DNA of 64,000 nucleotides from Paralvinella palmiformis (GCA_025642065.1 JAODUP010000140.1:550055-614054), one strand, 5' to 3'. Positions 36,401 through 49,826 are shown, counted from the stretch's first letter. Translations and numbers: made by a program. Notes: generated by a model not told the origin, from the letters alone.

Positions 36401-37885
36401 AATTTGTTATAAGTTCACTGTTGTGTATGGTGAAAGTGGAATATTTAGATCAAGTTGTAGAAATTATGGATATATACTCAGCCCAGCCTCTGGGTTCTTT
36501 TCAGCTTGCAGTAATTAAATCTTTATTTTTAGACATATAAGTGATCATTCTATGATAGTGTCTATATACACCTAGTTATCCTTTTTGGGGGCTTGTAGCC
36601 CATAAGGTTGCTGCATAACTATGCCATCTTGTCAATAATTACATACCTTGCTTTGCTCCGTGCAGCCCAGTTGTTTTTATCGTAAATACTAATTACACTA
36701 AAAGCAACCCCTTTAATAAATAATAACATTTTCGTAAATAGTATCATCCTTATCATTCCAGCTTAGCCTTTAGACTGTATTTAATTGGTATACTAAGAGT
36801 TAATGATGACCATGACTGTATTATAAATTATCTCATCAACAGATATATGGTAGATGCTGCTGATGCTGAGAAGATAGAAGCATCGAGGAACGAGCTACAT
36901 AACTTGTTAGATAAACCCCAGTTAGCTGGGATACCTGTACTGGTGTTAGGCAACAAGAGAGACTTACCTGGAGCACTTGATGAAAATGAACTTATTGAGA
37001 GAATGTAAGCTGTTACTGTGGAGATGTTTTTTTTATTGTGTTTAATTGTACAACATCAGTAGAACTCATTAGTTTGTGAAAATCATTTTCTTCTGGATCA
37101 TTTTCATCATATTTGTAGTAGATGTTTTGGCATACTTTCAGGAATTTGTCTGCCATCCAAGATAGAGAAATCTGCTGTTACTCAATATCATGTAAGGAAA
37201 AAGACAATATAGGTAAGTTCTTTAGTTAATGTTTGTAGTATTAACTGTGCCTTTCATTTCTTATCAAAGCATACATTTATTAAGATATTGTTGGATTCTA
37301 CTACCAACCAATCGATAGCCATATATTCATAGATTGATCTGTTTGTATGTACATCTATATGTATATATATGTGTGTGTGTATGATAGAGGGCTAGCTGTC
37401 ACCAGCACATGTCAATAACTGGCCAACTTGACATTAATCTTTCTGACTGACATTGTAACATGTGGAAAGCTTGACAGTGTATTGGAGTATTGGAATTTAA
37501 TGCAGTATTTAAACCAATCTGACCTCAGAAAAGCTATGCTGATGGTTTAGATATAACACTAACAGACATACACTACAAATTGTGGTCCTATATATAACAG
37601 ACAACTTGAGAGTTACTAGAAAATCATAAACACACTATCCATAACAGTCCAGTAAAAGAAGCCCAATTTTGTCAGACACAACTTTTGTTAATCATATCTT
37701 CCATTACCTTTGGAGGTCACTCGGCCCATTTAGCCTACCACGTGCACAAAAGTGCCCGTGAAACCCCAATCATCATATTAATCATATCTATATATGCCTG
37801 TTCTGTTTGCCTTAATGGTATGCCTCGTTTATCCACAGACATAACTTTGCAGTGGCTGATTCAGCATTCTAAGTCGGGACGATGA
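33403..37885 (+). CDS. ARL8: ARL8: Arf-like small GTPase of lysosomes
   Basis: Six exons, 33403-33525, 35596-35676, 36000-36073, 36843-37004, 37142-37212 and 37839-37885, give 185 aa against 186 in vertebrate ARL8A/B. All donors are GT and acceptors AG, and phases agree. The start [20 protein letters not shown] matches the amphipathic N-terminus that anchors ARL8 to lysosomes. GTPase motifs: P-loop GLQYSGKTT, switch I with Thr in IPTVGFN, WDIGGQ, NKRD, and SCK near the C-terminus. ARL8 recruits kinesin adaptors and tethers for lysosome movement and fusion. An upstream in-frame ATG at 33376 would add nine residues unlike the family, so 33403 is preferred. The 3' UTR probably runs to AATAAA at 39569, with an earlier AATAAA at 38728. 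Confidence 0.97.
34295..35473 (+). mobile_element. hAT transposon relic in ARL8 intron 1
   Basis: The left end CAGCGTTGTGAGGTTTTTTA and the complement of the right end, CAGGGTTGGGTTTTTTACTG, are imperfect inverted repeats. Flanking octamers GTTTATGG (34287-34294) and GTTAAAGG (35474-35481) match at six of eight positions. An internal frame from 34894 contains [12 protein letters not shown] and further on AKCLI and FHKHQL, resembling the BED zinc finger at the start of hAT transposases. The 1.18-kb copy lacks the catalytic domain. Confidence 0.7.
37698..37775 (+). mobile_element. SINE copy 1 (3' part) in the last ARL8 intron
   Basis: Matches the body and tail of the copy at 53730-53932 (CTTTGGAGG-CACTCGGCCCA, TTTAGCCTACCA, GCACAAAAGTG-CCGTGAAA). 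The tRNA-like head is absent. It ends about 63 bp before the final ARL8 exon. Confidence 0.8.
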
Positions 37886-39574
37886 GTGTTTAGATGTAAC
37901 AAGAGCTGATGATATGTAGGAAGTGGTTAGATAACGCTAACGTGCTCTCGAATGAACTGTTTTATTTGGAGTGTAGTGCATTTACTCATCATTCCATTAG
38001 TTGGTCTTCATATGAAGTGTGTACAGACTTGTACAGAAAAGCTGATGTTAATTGATATTTAGGGGTCAGATTGGCCGTGTGTTGTTTTAGAGTTTCTCAA
38101 CACAAACTTATTTTATTTAGCTTTTTCAGATAATGTTTTTTGCTAAAATTATCGTATGCTTGGTTCTGACACTTGTAGTTTTTTTTAATTGTAATTCCTG
38201 TGTGTTATTAACAGCTGTTTTCAACATACCAGTCGTCTGTCATGGAAGCTTCATAACGTTATTAATAAAAAGGTTTGAATTGTCATTATGTTCCTTGTAA
38301 CAGTGTCTCGTCTTTGTGTGTATATTTTATCTACTTAGACATTGCTGTCATCTGTTCAATGGTACTGTTTCATGGGAGAGTGATAAACAATATTTGTGAT
38401 GTATTATTTGTGTTAGGATCTATTGTGAACTTAGATTTTCACAGCACTCTGTTCAGCAAGGGGGGTGCACGTTTGTGGATACAAACGATCCAATCTAATT
38501 CTGGCAATATTAAAATTTGCTGTAAAAACTAGTTTGGTAAGTTGTAAAATATTGTTACAGGTTATTGAATGGTTTAATGTCAGTATAGGTGTTTTGTTAT
38601 TATGGATGTTGCCTTACTTCTTGCAAAGATCAACAAATGTACAGGCATTCTGTTTCTGTTACAAACTCTAGATTTCAATTATCTAAGTATAAGGACTGAA
38701 CACAAACAGTCATCAGACTTGAAACACAATAAAGAATTCTGTATTATATAAATTGAAGCAGCATTATGGTGCGTGTGTATGAAATTCATATCGATAATAG
38801 CACAAGTACTGATATTATCGCATCATGAAAATTAAATCGCTGGACAGACTATAGTTGTCATGTTTATCTATTGGATAAGTGGTTGTGTTGCTTGGGTTAA
38901 ACTTCATAAGAATCAAGGTATAGAAGTTCTGCTCCATTTGAATATTGTCTGGATAATCCTGAACATTTCTTGAAGAGCTAAAGCATGTTCAAGCTGAAAG
39001 TTTATGTTTAAGGCATATGTGTGAAATGTTTGTGTAAGAATACAGTTAGGATTTAAATGTTACATTGTTAATTAAAGGGATTGTATGCAAGTAATGATCT
39101 TTATCGTGCCTGTTTCTTTATTGCAATATCCTTACTATTTTTACAGTCTAGTCATAACAAATGCAATGAAATAGAGACAAGAAGCAAGTCTGGACAGTTA
39201 TCCCGAGTAATTAATGTATACTGTACTCCACATACTAAAATTATTTTCTCATCCGGACTGTGGACCGATGGAACATTTTTGTTAGAGCTATTGTATTAAC
39301 GTCCTTGTAAATGTTTCTGAAAGGAAGTTTGATCTCTGTTACATTTTTTATTAGACAACTTCGGGAAGTTCCCAACAACTGAATGGTTTTATTAGACACT
39401 CCGTGTAACTGGAGCATTTACTGAAGTACACATCATTATTTCAAGCATAACTGTGCCACTGATGGAACTAAGATCGGATTAGTGTTACATTTTTGGCCAA
39501 TTCCTTTCTTTGTTTATGATTGATCAACACGATGTAAATTGTATGTTGTGCTTGTTTACATTTTGGTAAATAAA
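37886..39574 (+). other. ARL8 3' UTR
   Basis: AT-rich sequence after the TGA. AATAAA signals are at 38728-38733 and 39569-39574. No other gene is recognised. Confidence 0.55.
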
Positions 39575-40184
39575 ATATATGCATAATGTGAAAATTGTCT
39601 AAAAGACATCTGTGGGACTTGTTTTATGCAAGAATACAAAATAGCTGCCTTTCGTACTGAGAAAAGAAATTACTGAATTTTTTAAACGTGATATTATTAC
39701 CTCTGATATTGTGTGTGTGTGCAGCAACTGTGTAAAATACAAGTGTAAACCAGCTTGAAAAAAAAACATACATTCAAGATGTGTAAATTTATTGCCACAT
39801 GAAGATTATAAAAGGTGTGCATTCAGAGAGCGAAACATGTATTATCAAATGTTTGTATTAGCTAAATAACTGAAAGGGAGGGAAAAGGCAAGAACAAACC
39901 ACATGACAGATGAAAGTTATCGCATTAAATTCTCATGATGATTTTTTGTGAGCTTCAAATAATTATTTAAAAAATTATATCTGATTGCCTATCACTAACA
40001 AACCATTTTTGTTTTCTAAGCAAGAGGACAATGTTTTCTAATTGCAATAGTTAGCAGGGTTTTACCATGAAAACTATTTGGTAAAACATTTTGTGTGCAT
40101 CAATGCACATGTAGTGCAAAACATACTGCTAAAAGGAATGAAAGATCATGGCTGTAGAAAATATTGGCTATTTAATGTTGGCCA

Positions 40185-41929
40185 TCAAAACATTGGGAAA
40201 GCTTCAACTGCAATACTTTCAACAGAACATTCATCGACACCTCTCCTAATTCTGAAGTATCCATTCTCACCCCATGATTCACCCCAGCTGTTCTTGATCC
40301 TCCAGTACTTAGTTCCACTTGCTTTATCCACACCATAACCAACCAACAGCACAGCATGATTCGTTATCTCAAACGGGTTGAACCTGTCATAGAGCCCAGT
40401 GTGATGATAAATGCCACTCTTGTAACTGAAGAAATCACCATATACCATAAAGGACACTGCTAATGGACCATTTTTATATAAAGCAAGCTTCATGAGTTCC
40501 TCATTACAGCTGAAATGGAAAACAGATCACTCCCTAATAATATATATTGCATTGATGTAACTACTATAAGTCTTGTTCTGTTTTATGGCCACATTTGTGC
40601 ACAAGTTAGGCTAAATGGGCCGAGCGACCTCCAAAGGTAATGAGGTTTTAACCCAGGTGCTATAGATCTGTGGCCAACCGTGCTACCAGTTAGGTCATAG
40701 AGGCGCCCAAGTACCTACTATAAGAACAAGTTTTTAGATATTTATAAATGTGATTAGATAACAGCAAAATGATCAGAGTTATTCTATTTAATGAACAGAA
40801 ATATTGGAAGTTTGGTCATTGGAAGAGACAGACATTTCTCTGATCTAAGTCTGAATTCTATTGGCTGATATTTGGTGAATATGACGACAAGTTTCATTTT
40901 GTCAAAAACCACTCTTACCCTCCATAATATCCACCTATATATCTGTAATGTGTTGAGTAATGTCTGCTGCAGTTTCTTGGGGTAGAACATTTTCCATCGA
41001 CTCCTTTATATCGGTTACATTCCTCCTCAACGAGTCCAAAGTCCTCTGCGTATTTACCTCCAACCAGATAGGGGAAGCCACCCTCACAACCTGGCATCAT
41101 CAAATAAGAAAAGTGACAGAAGCTTAATAATTAATAACAATGATTTACGCCAGAAGGTGAATATTCTCCGGTGTATAAATGGAGTGACCTCTGTCACTTT
41201 GTACAAATATACATGGTGCAAAAATTAGTATGGGTATTATATCCATAACTGCTACAGGACAACCACACCTGCTCTACACAAATAAAAAGGAGCTACTCAC
41301 TAAGTCTGTGAGAAAATATATTTAGTGTGTCTGGAACGTTTTGTAGTTTTAGTTTGTCTAGTACTACATTATAACTTCACATCTATCAGTCGCTGATAAG
41401 ATATTCTTGAATGTGCTATTTATAGATACTTTCACCAACATTATTTTGCAGATAGCATGCCTTTACCAGGCCACCAAATATTTTGTAATTATTAAACTTC
41501 ATATGTTTTGTATTTGTTTAAAATTGTACAATTAGCAAAACCACAAATAAAAAGGTACACACAGCTACACAAACCTTGTGAATACTGATTGCACTCAACT
41601 ATATCTTGTGGAGAGAAGACAGGTTGGTAAGTATTTTTACTCATGACTCTAACACGAGCCTCATTCATGGCCATTGATGCGAAAGCGTAACAACTCCCAC
41701 AAGATCCTGTAATCAGAAACACCATTTAACGGTTCCATTTTTAAATGTGTTCTGCTATGTGTGTGTGTGTTTATTTATATAATTGGTATAAAATATGTAA
41801 ATATCAACGTCCAACAGGTTTTCATGACATTCCAATTATGCTGATTCTGACTAAACAGAAAATGAATGTAAACTAGCCTTAGTGTCATATTGATTATCTG
41901 AAACATTAATTAACTGTACAGTATTAAAT

Positions 41930-41964
<35 letters not shown>

Positions 41965-44900
41965 TTTACAGAATCAATTATAAATATTTTCTGAAACACT
42001 AATTCAACATTTGTTTTATTACCTTGATTCCTGACAGGTGAAACATATTTTCCCCAATCGAATTCATCAGGAAGTGCTGCAGTTAATTTTTGTATCGCGG
42101 GAGTTACAGGTGCAGGTCTATATTATAATGGATATTATGAGTCATGAAATGAAATACTTCAGATGTTACAGAGCTACATTACAATTTTAATGTCCACATT
42201 ATAAATATCAATATTAAAAACACTAGAAACTTTTGTTCATTGCTTAAATACACAACAGCAAAACAAATACAGAAACTGTCATGGTTATAAATCAAGCATT
42301 CTTGTGTATTTCAAATATAAACACCTGATGACATTTGTAGCCAAACCACCTGCTCGTCTCATCATCTCACCAACTGTCATATGTTCATATTCAGGATAAT
42401 ATCCCGCTTTCCACTCAGTCTGGATAGAGTTGATCTGATGTAAGAAATCCTTGTTTTGTGTATAATGCTGTTTGGAATATCTAAAAACGAAAAACACTAA
42501 GATGTAACAGAATGTGGTAACATCACAATAAATCTTAACAGTTTAGTTATTTAGCCACAGCATTGGTCACATGTGAGACATATTACCAAGGAATGTCTGT
42601 CTAGTTTAACAAATCCCACAAACACAGGTTTGAGTTGGATCCGGACCTAGAATTTAGATGATGATTGGTGTTTTACGGCCACTTCTGTGCACATGGTAGG
42701 CTAAATAGGCCAAGCGACCTCCAAAGGTAATGAAGCAAAGTCAAAGATGAAACAACCTTCAGATATGCCCATGCCAAGATTCGAACGTGGTGTTAGTGAT
42801 CTGTGGTCCAACACGCTACCGCTAAACCACAGAGGTGCCCTACCTAGAATCTGGAGGTTTGCAGTACAGTGCTCTAATCACTGAATCATCAGAATTTCCT
42901 ACCAAGAATCTTAATAGAAGTTATCATAGCATACACAACAAATGTATGGAGATTCAGTGACAAGACATAGTTGGTTCACAGTATGGGATATTTAAAATTT
43001 ATAATTACTGTCATCAAAACAAAATAAAAATTTTCCTATTGGTCTGTGTAGAGCAAGGAAATTATTTCAAAGTGCAATAGAAAAGAAATAACTATCATTT
43101 TGTTTCTAGTCAGTGAACTGATAGATGTTATTTGTAATATTATGAGTGTCAATTATGTGACAGTATAGAAAATAACTTACAGTGAATACCTTGAATACCC
43201 AGCATTTGATTTAGGCTCTGATCTGGATGTGACCTTCTGACCAGTAAATGACTCCCAAATATGACCTAGAACATCATGTGACCATCCGGGAAATGTCTGG
43301 TCACAGTAACTTGTAGTATTCTTACCAGAACCGGTGTATTTGGAAAAGGCAAAAAACTTTCTACCCTGCACTACTACCTCAAAACCCTAAAATGTAACAC
43401 AGATAAAACAAATTATAGACATAAAATAATATTATTGCGCATAAGAGACACTTTTTGTGTGTGAAATCTGAAAGAAAAATCATAATTACTGAAATAAAGA
43501 TCACAAAGTTTACAGATATTAGTAAATACTCCACACATATCTACCAGTATAGTGAAGTAACACACTGTGTATCCATACTTTCAGAATAAAACTAACTACC
43601 TGATTATAGACCATGGTCCAGAATCCTTCATTGCCAAACTCATCCACAGCCACATCTGGGTACATCAACTCAACAGTAAATGAATATGTACCCTCACCTG
43701 AAATAGAAAATGGTAGCTTGCACAAATCTAATGCAATTGTGTTACTCAATTCTTCTCCGGCGAAATAATATAAATATCTAAAATATACAAATATTACAAC
43801 TTACATCTGATTATATTATAATCAAGTACACAATAAGCATAATCTTTGTAAATAATTTCTATGTAAGAATTGTTAGCCATGTATTGGTTCAGTTAATATT
43901 ATCACTGTCTGTGATAGTGTATGCCGACAGAGTGTAAATTTATCTTCAATCTATTCTATCTATGCGAGTATGTCTGTGATAATTTTTACGACCATGTGTG
44001 GGGTGATCTATTAATTAAATTAATTGATTAAACACAACTACAGAAATTATATTCTAAATAACATATGCAATGACTGTCACTTATGTGATGGCAAAAGACC
44101 GAGTTAGGGACTATGTTTATTATCCTGGTTAGATTATGTTATCTCTGGGTTTTTTTCCTTCTTGCTTTACGGCAGTACACAGGGTTTGAACAATCATGAT
44201 TTTCAAAGCATTAGAAAAATACATTAATTCTAAGAGATACAATAATGTACAAACAATAAGGGCTATGCTATAGTTAAGAAGATGTATTTCCTAACAATGT
44301 GGATAACATTGTTTTTAATCGCCTTAAATGTGGATGTTAACCACCTTAAATGTGGATGTTTCAAACTTGACTGGATTCACCTTTTATTGTTACATAAACA
44401 AATCATGCATGACACACACCTCTGCACTGGCCGATATTTCTGCCCCCTAACTGCCCCACATTAAAGAGGATCACAACCATCCAGCAACACCATTCGATGG
44501 AGAGGCCTACAAAGCACCACAAAGTTACATAGAAAGCCTGGGTCTGTACCATCACATTCAAGTGATAGGTCCGCAAAATTGCTCACACCTATGCAACATT
44601 ACTGATACATAAATTATTATTTTCATAATGCAATCAGGTATTTAAATATACACATCAGTTTCGCAAAACACTATTAATCAATAAAATCTTGTTCACATTT
44701 GAATATTTGAGAGAAGAACATCGCTCACTGACCACATAACTGGCCAAACTAAAGTTCCTTTCACTCGCAGCACTGGTTGCCATTACACAAAGAGCGTTAC
44801 GAGCACTGGATGCTAGACCTGGGAAATGACCTTCCACCACTGGAGAATGTCAGTACATGTGCCATTTGGGATAACAGTGTTCTGATATTGCATAATCTCA

Positions 44901-47900
44901 CTAATGGTTTCTGGTTATGTTGCATCATTATCAAATTCGTCTACTTCGTGGATAGCACTTTCACTGATTTTTGTCATGGATTAAGATAAACTGATGCTTT
45001 ATGAAGGATGTGCAGAATCAACTACTCTGTCAACAATATTTTTGTTGAGAAAGTGTACCTCAAGTTTACATATAGACTATATCAAATATTATGTGGGGGC
45101 CACATCTGCACCACAGAAATATGTATTAGACATGCAGAAGGGTTGGCAGGTTGAACCCGCCTGCTGGGTTAAATGCAGGTTGGACTAAACCACCATTTTG
45201 GGCTAAACTGAGTTATACTAATTTTTAGGCACAATTCACCACTAATTGATTAAATAAAACACACTAAATTTAAATATCTATATCAAGCACACAAATAACA
45301 GTATACTACACAAAACAAGAACACCTTATCTAGCAGAGAGTCTGATAGTGTTTTATGATTAGATGTTGTATGTCCAGCTCAGATCATAGTTATTCATATT
45401 TTGAATTCTGTTTGTTCAGCCACATTGAACAGTATGTTACATGCATAGAAGAATCTAGCTATCTGCAGATCGAGGAATGTGGCAGCATTAGAGTCCGGGC
45501 TGGGCTAAACTAGTTTAACCCAGGTTAAACTCCAATCCTGCCCACAAGATTTGTCATTATTCTGGCCACTGTGGCCCGTCAGGCCCACAGAGAGGCTTAA
45601 CACACACACACTAAAAGTCACAGTTCTGGATTTACTCTAATTTTTTACATCTTGGGCCATATACTTCCTTTGCTAATAAAGGACACTCATATAACACAGT
45701 TGCTAATACACTTTACTAGAAATCTGCAGATCATGGGTTTGAAACCCAGTAGTAGATGTCCGTGGAATGCTTCATCTGATAATCTTATTTCTCTGGGAGG
45801 TAACCTTTAACTTGTATGTCCTGGACATGACCAGCACCAAGATTAAACAAAACAATCATACTCAATAATCTGCAGGAATAATTTTCAGAATGTTTTTTTG
45901 TTGTTGTTGTAAATGATGTTTCATGCAAAAAAGAAAATAGAAAAAATATTTATAAGTAAATATAAACACAGACTGTATAGTATTCAGATGTCCACAGGCT
46001 CACACAATTGTCATAAATGGATTTTTTTATCTTAACCTCTGCAAATATATATATCTGATTTGTAATTGTATGTGTGTGTGCAAGTACACACACCTGAGGA
46101 CATCATATATATGTAGTTTGTTATTCATTGTTAGATATTTTTTACAGAAACATTCATTTAACAAAGGATACAACCAGGACCGGAGAAAACGGTAGCCTGA
46201 ATGCCTTTGGACTAGTGAGTAGTCTAAAACACTAGCCCAGCGGGGCTACCAGCATTTTGAATGATTTTCTGCTGTTTTGGATCTCTTCACGCTGAAAAAA
46301 GTATCATAGTTTAAAACACCAGCGCTGATATCTCACTATTGGTCAATGAAAAGCACTGTTCTCGATTGTAGGGTGGATTTTGGACCAATTTTCAGCAGGT
46401 AATGGGTCATGATAAACGACAAATATTTATCAGCCAATAGTTTTCAGATCTGAAATAATGCTAAAATCTACTGTTGTAAGCATTCAAGTTTATAAATATT
46501 TACTGAATATAAGAACCATGCTTGAAGGATGGGAGAGATTTGGTGAGCTGGTGATCTTGGTTGATAAACATCCAGTTGCAATATGATGGTCATGGGACTC
46601 AAATAATCTCTCCTGATTGGCTAGTTGTCTTTGTTTACAGTAAATAAAAGCACATGGTCTTGTTTATATGGTGGATTTCTGTCCATTTCCTATTTATTTG
46701 TTTGATCACTGTGTTTATTTTCTTCATTTTATGTTAAAATTATGACATAAATATGGATTCATATTAACTGTTTTCATATTTGCTGAAGGAATTTTATGCA
46801 ATTTTTGTTAATTTAATTGTGTTTAATAATATAATAATACATATTTATATAGTGCCAGAACCAGTTACCCTGTTCTGAGGTACTGTACAGTATTATCATC
46901 CCCGACTCAGACCTGTTTCCACCCAGCATACATCTCAACTCTCAAGGGAGCATACAACGCATGCTGCCATTATAGGCGCAAAGCGTTACTCAAACACATA
47001 CCCATCACGTCCTGTCAGGTACTCATTTTTATGGATGAGTGAATCAGGGGCCACATGATAACATTACAGCTCCCTGAGCCTCGAACCTGTGACCCTTCGG
47101 CTACAAGTCCTATGCTCTAAGTCTAACTAACTGTGCTATCATGGCCCACTGTTTCTTCCTTGATCTTCTGTGTATGAATTATTACTGTCTATGTTTGCTA
47201 TTTTGTGCTTTAAACAACAGTGAGCTTCCCTTATTACCTCAACAGCCACAAGAAGAAAATTCATGGTCAGATTGTGGACATGACCAATAATTTATTACTG
47301 GATGAACTATGAACTGTTGATTATTTATACATATACTTGTATTGTGTTAGAGATCATTAAAACCACAAACACATAATTATTGTATTTATTGCCTCCGTGG
47401 TCTAATTGGTAGCACATTGGACCGCATTATTATATTTTGACTAGTAAAACAAATATGGTTTTAATAGCTAGTAAACTTTTGTTGGGCTAGTTAGAAATTT
47501 CTTGGGCTAGTAAGAAATTTGATTGGGCTAGTGGATTTTAATTTTACTAGCCATAGGGCTAGAGAGATGTAGAAATACTTTTCAGGCCCTGAAACAACAG
47601 CTACTTTGTGCATCTTCTTTATACCAGACTTGACTGTATTAACAGGTATGCATGCCATCCAATTTTAGGTCCAATAAGATTCAAATGTACTTACAGGTAA
47701 CACCTTTATGTCAAAATCATAAACTAGTTCAACAGGTCAAGTAACATAATATTGAGTATTTACAAATGTACTCACAGGTAACACCTTTATATCAAAATCA
47801 TAACCTAGTTCAACATGTCAAGTAATATAATCCTGAGTATTTACAAACAAAATTTCAGATTATCATCAATGAGTTAAAATCAGGGTTTTAAGTGATTTAA

Positions 47901-49826
47901 ATCAATAAAAGAATATGTGCACGGTAGCTGTATCATGGCGATATTTCCAATGGTGATTTTAAGTAGATCTCCACAAAGTTTGAACTACTTATGTGTTTCT
48001 TGATGAATGTCAAGTTAAAATTAGTATAAATTTACAAGATTTCTAGGCTTGAAGACCGATTTACTGTAAAAATAATTGACCTGTCATCATCTTGGATTAG
48101 GCTGACAGTCACATATCTATTGTTTACTTTTTGCTGATGATGCACGATCAAAAGAAAATTATTATTATAGGCTCAAAAACGAAAAAAACTACTGGAGACA
48201 TTGTGAAATTCCAACTAAAGGAAGAATAGGTTATAGAAAACATTGTCGTGGGCCAGGCAATCATCGACGAATGTTCACATCTTTAGACTTTACTTTAGAG
48301 GGAGCTAAGTTTAACTCATTATTTTTATACAGATCATGTTGTCACAGCCCCTACCATAAATTCTTTTAAGTCTAGACTTGACAAGCACTGGAAAGACGAC
48401 ATGTACATGATGCCAAGCACTGGAAAGATGACATGTAAAAGACGCCATAGACTATATAACAAGAAACTACAAAAGTAGTCAAGACTGAAATACCCGACAG
48501 GCAATAATAGCCTTTTATTCCATACTCTGGTATAGAATTTAATCTTAATTCAATATTTGTACTTTAACTTTGAAATAACATTATTAGATCTAGACTTGAT
48601 ACTAGTACAAGATAGATCTATACTATAGTCTATAGAGTAGACTCTATGAGTAGACTCTATCACTATAATTTAAGTATCAGTCTATCATAATCATAGATCT
48701 ATAATATTAATAGGCACTTTCATAAACATCATGACAGAACATCACAAAAAATATATACTGAAAATTATTTAGTATTTTAATAGGGGACCGAGAGACTTTC
48801 TGCAATTTATGTCAATAATAATATATAATATATATATACTCTTGGTGCCTTTTCCAAGCAGCTGTCACAGTTGGCCCTTGGTTTTTATCGAATTTTTTTG
48901 CTGCCTCTTTTTCGTTTCTTTAACGTAATCACATGTTGCCATTTTTGTAAATAAACAACTTTATCGTCTGATTCATTATCTGTTGAAATACGGCCATTTT
49001 TCATGATCTGACATTGAATTGTATGTACGGCATATTTCTGGATGTTCATTACTCCCATAAATAACCACCTGCCACCAAAAATAATGCCACAGACATATTT
49101 TTCAGGGTTTTTTCCTTCCAAAGAACAACTTTTTAATAATTTACAGTTTCGTGCACTAATTCATCCAGAGGCAGCCAAAATATGGTGTTAACATTTTTAG
49201 TAATAAATTCCTTGTCCACTTGTGAAGAGATTAAGAAGTTTTTTACTTGAAGACAAAAAAAGCGTTATTGACGTTTACTTTTGAATTAGACATTATTAGT
49301 CTCTCGGGTTTTATCATTACGATGGTCACAATTACGGCAATGCTAGTAAATAGTAACATAAATTCACGAGATTTATCTGATTAAAATGTGTACAACTTTC
49401 TTTACATGTTACCTATTGACATAATAATTCAAACTGTATATGACTTATACACACTGAGCTCTTTATGTTTATATAATTTTCTTTATCAAAATACCAAATT
49501 TTATTTTTATGAAAGTGCCTATCTATAATCATAATGTAGACAGTCTAATCATATAATGATATAGGCCCAAACAGCCTTAATAGGGCCTAGTCCTAGACCT
49601 AGACTAGAGAGTAGAGTAGAGTAGTCTAGATAAGATATAAAATAATAGACTCTATACCTTTACCACTGTTTAAATCAGTTAGGATTGGTGTGTCACTTTT
49701 AGCTGTTGACACTGTGAACTTCCACAATCCACGTACATCGTCATAAGTACAGTTTGCAGGTGTATCACATTTGATTTGCGTCAGTAAATAGAAAATAATA
49801 ACAAAGAACCAAAACATTTCTGCCAT
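40185..49826 (-). CDS. CTSC: Cathepsin C / dipeptidyl peptidase 1
   Basis: Papain-family lysosomal protease that removes dipeptides from N-termini. Eight exons: 49826-49658, 43697-43600, 43386-43181, 42480-42325, 42117-42023, 41706-41575, 41090-40919 and 40509-40185. All are GT/AG and in phase, giving 450 aa (human 463). Residues 1-20 are a signal peptide. Asp21 begins the exclusion domain (DTPANCTY), the residue that anchors the substrate N-terminus. Catalytic parts: Gln241 and Cys247 in QGSCGSCY, His394 in [11 protein letters not shown], Asn416 in [14 protein letters not shown] and YHHTGL are family signatures. Cys26 and Cys117 of one exclusion-domain disulfide are kept; the other pair appears absent (Ser135 and the 50-54 stretch). 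AATAAA on this strand at 39793-39788 is a likely polyadenylation signal. Confidence 0.97.
40581..40709 (-). mobile_element. SINE copy 2 in CTSC intron 7
   Basis: Minus-strand copy with head (GCGCCTCTATGACCTAACTGG) and body/tail, missing some middle sequence. Target duplication CTACTATAAG is perfect at 40561-40570 and 40715-40724. Confidence 0.85.
41932..41961. repeat. (TA)n microsatellite
   Basis: TA run in CTSC intron 5, about 60 bp downstream (minus sense) of exon 5. Confidence 0.9.
42658..42840 (-). mobile_element. SINE copy 3 in CTSC intron 3
   Basis: Nearly full-length minus-strand copy: tRNA-like head with GTGGTTTAGCGGTAGCGTGT and box B-like CGTTCGAATCTTG, then body and tail. Flanks ACCTAGAATTTAG (42645-42657) and ACCTAGAATCTGG (42842-42854) form a 13-bp target duplication with two differences. 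Confidence 0.88.
44640..44940 (-). pseudogene. hAT transposase C-terminal (dimerisation) domain remnant
   Basis: The minus frame contains [20 protein letters not shown], then [20 protein letters not shown] and a tail ending in VLRN. This is the hAT C-terminal dimerisation signature (P-xLA-xA-xxxL-xxxxxSAxSERxFS...RxxL). An upstream frame adds [14 protein letters not shown]. Only this end of the transposase remains, inside CTSC intron 1. Confidence 0.85.
45700..45870 (+). mobile_element. Possible tRNA-derived SINE
   Basis: A box B-like GGGTTTGAAACCC at about 45734 follows a degraded box A region, with a body ending in AAGATTAAACAAAACAA. No target duplication seen. Another member could be the AAAC-rich tail at 760-785. 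Confidence 0.4.
46822..47147 (-). mobile_element. tRNA-derived SINE, third family, in CTSC intron 1
   Basis: Read on the minus strand: box A-like ATAGCACAGTTAGTTAG, box B GGTTCGAGGCTC, a body of about 200 bp, and a tail with CACTATATAAATATGTATTA followed by TTA/TAA repeats. Limits are approximate. Confidence 0.65.
47391..47424 (+). mobile_element. SINE copy 4, head fragment
   Basis: Only the first 34 bp of the family (TGCCTCCGTGGTCTAATTGGTAGC...). The body is missing. Confidence 0.6.
48313..48480 (+). mobile_element. LINE C-terminal fragment in CTSC intron 1
   Basis: The frame reads [20 protein letters not shown] then KDDMY, the last segment of a non-LTR reverse transcriptase ORF. A related 60-bp piece lies in reverse orientation at 50789-50848. 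Confidence 0.7.
48751..48824 (+). repeat. Left arm of a 74-bp inverted pair flanking CTSC exon 1
   Basis: Starts ATATATACTGAAAATTATTT and ends GTCAATAATAATAT. Its reverse complement occurs at 50194-50267 with one difference. Confidence 0.85.
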
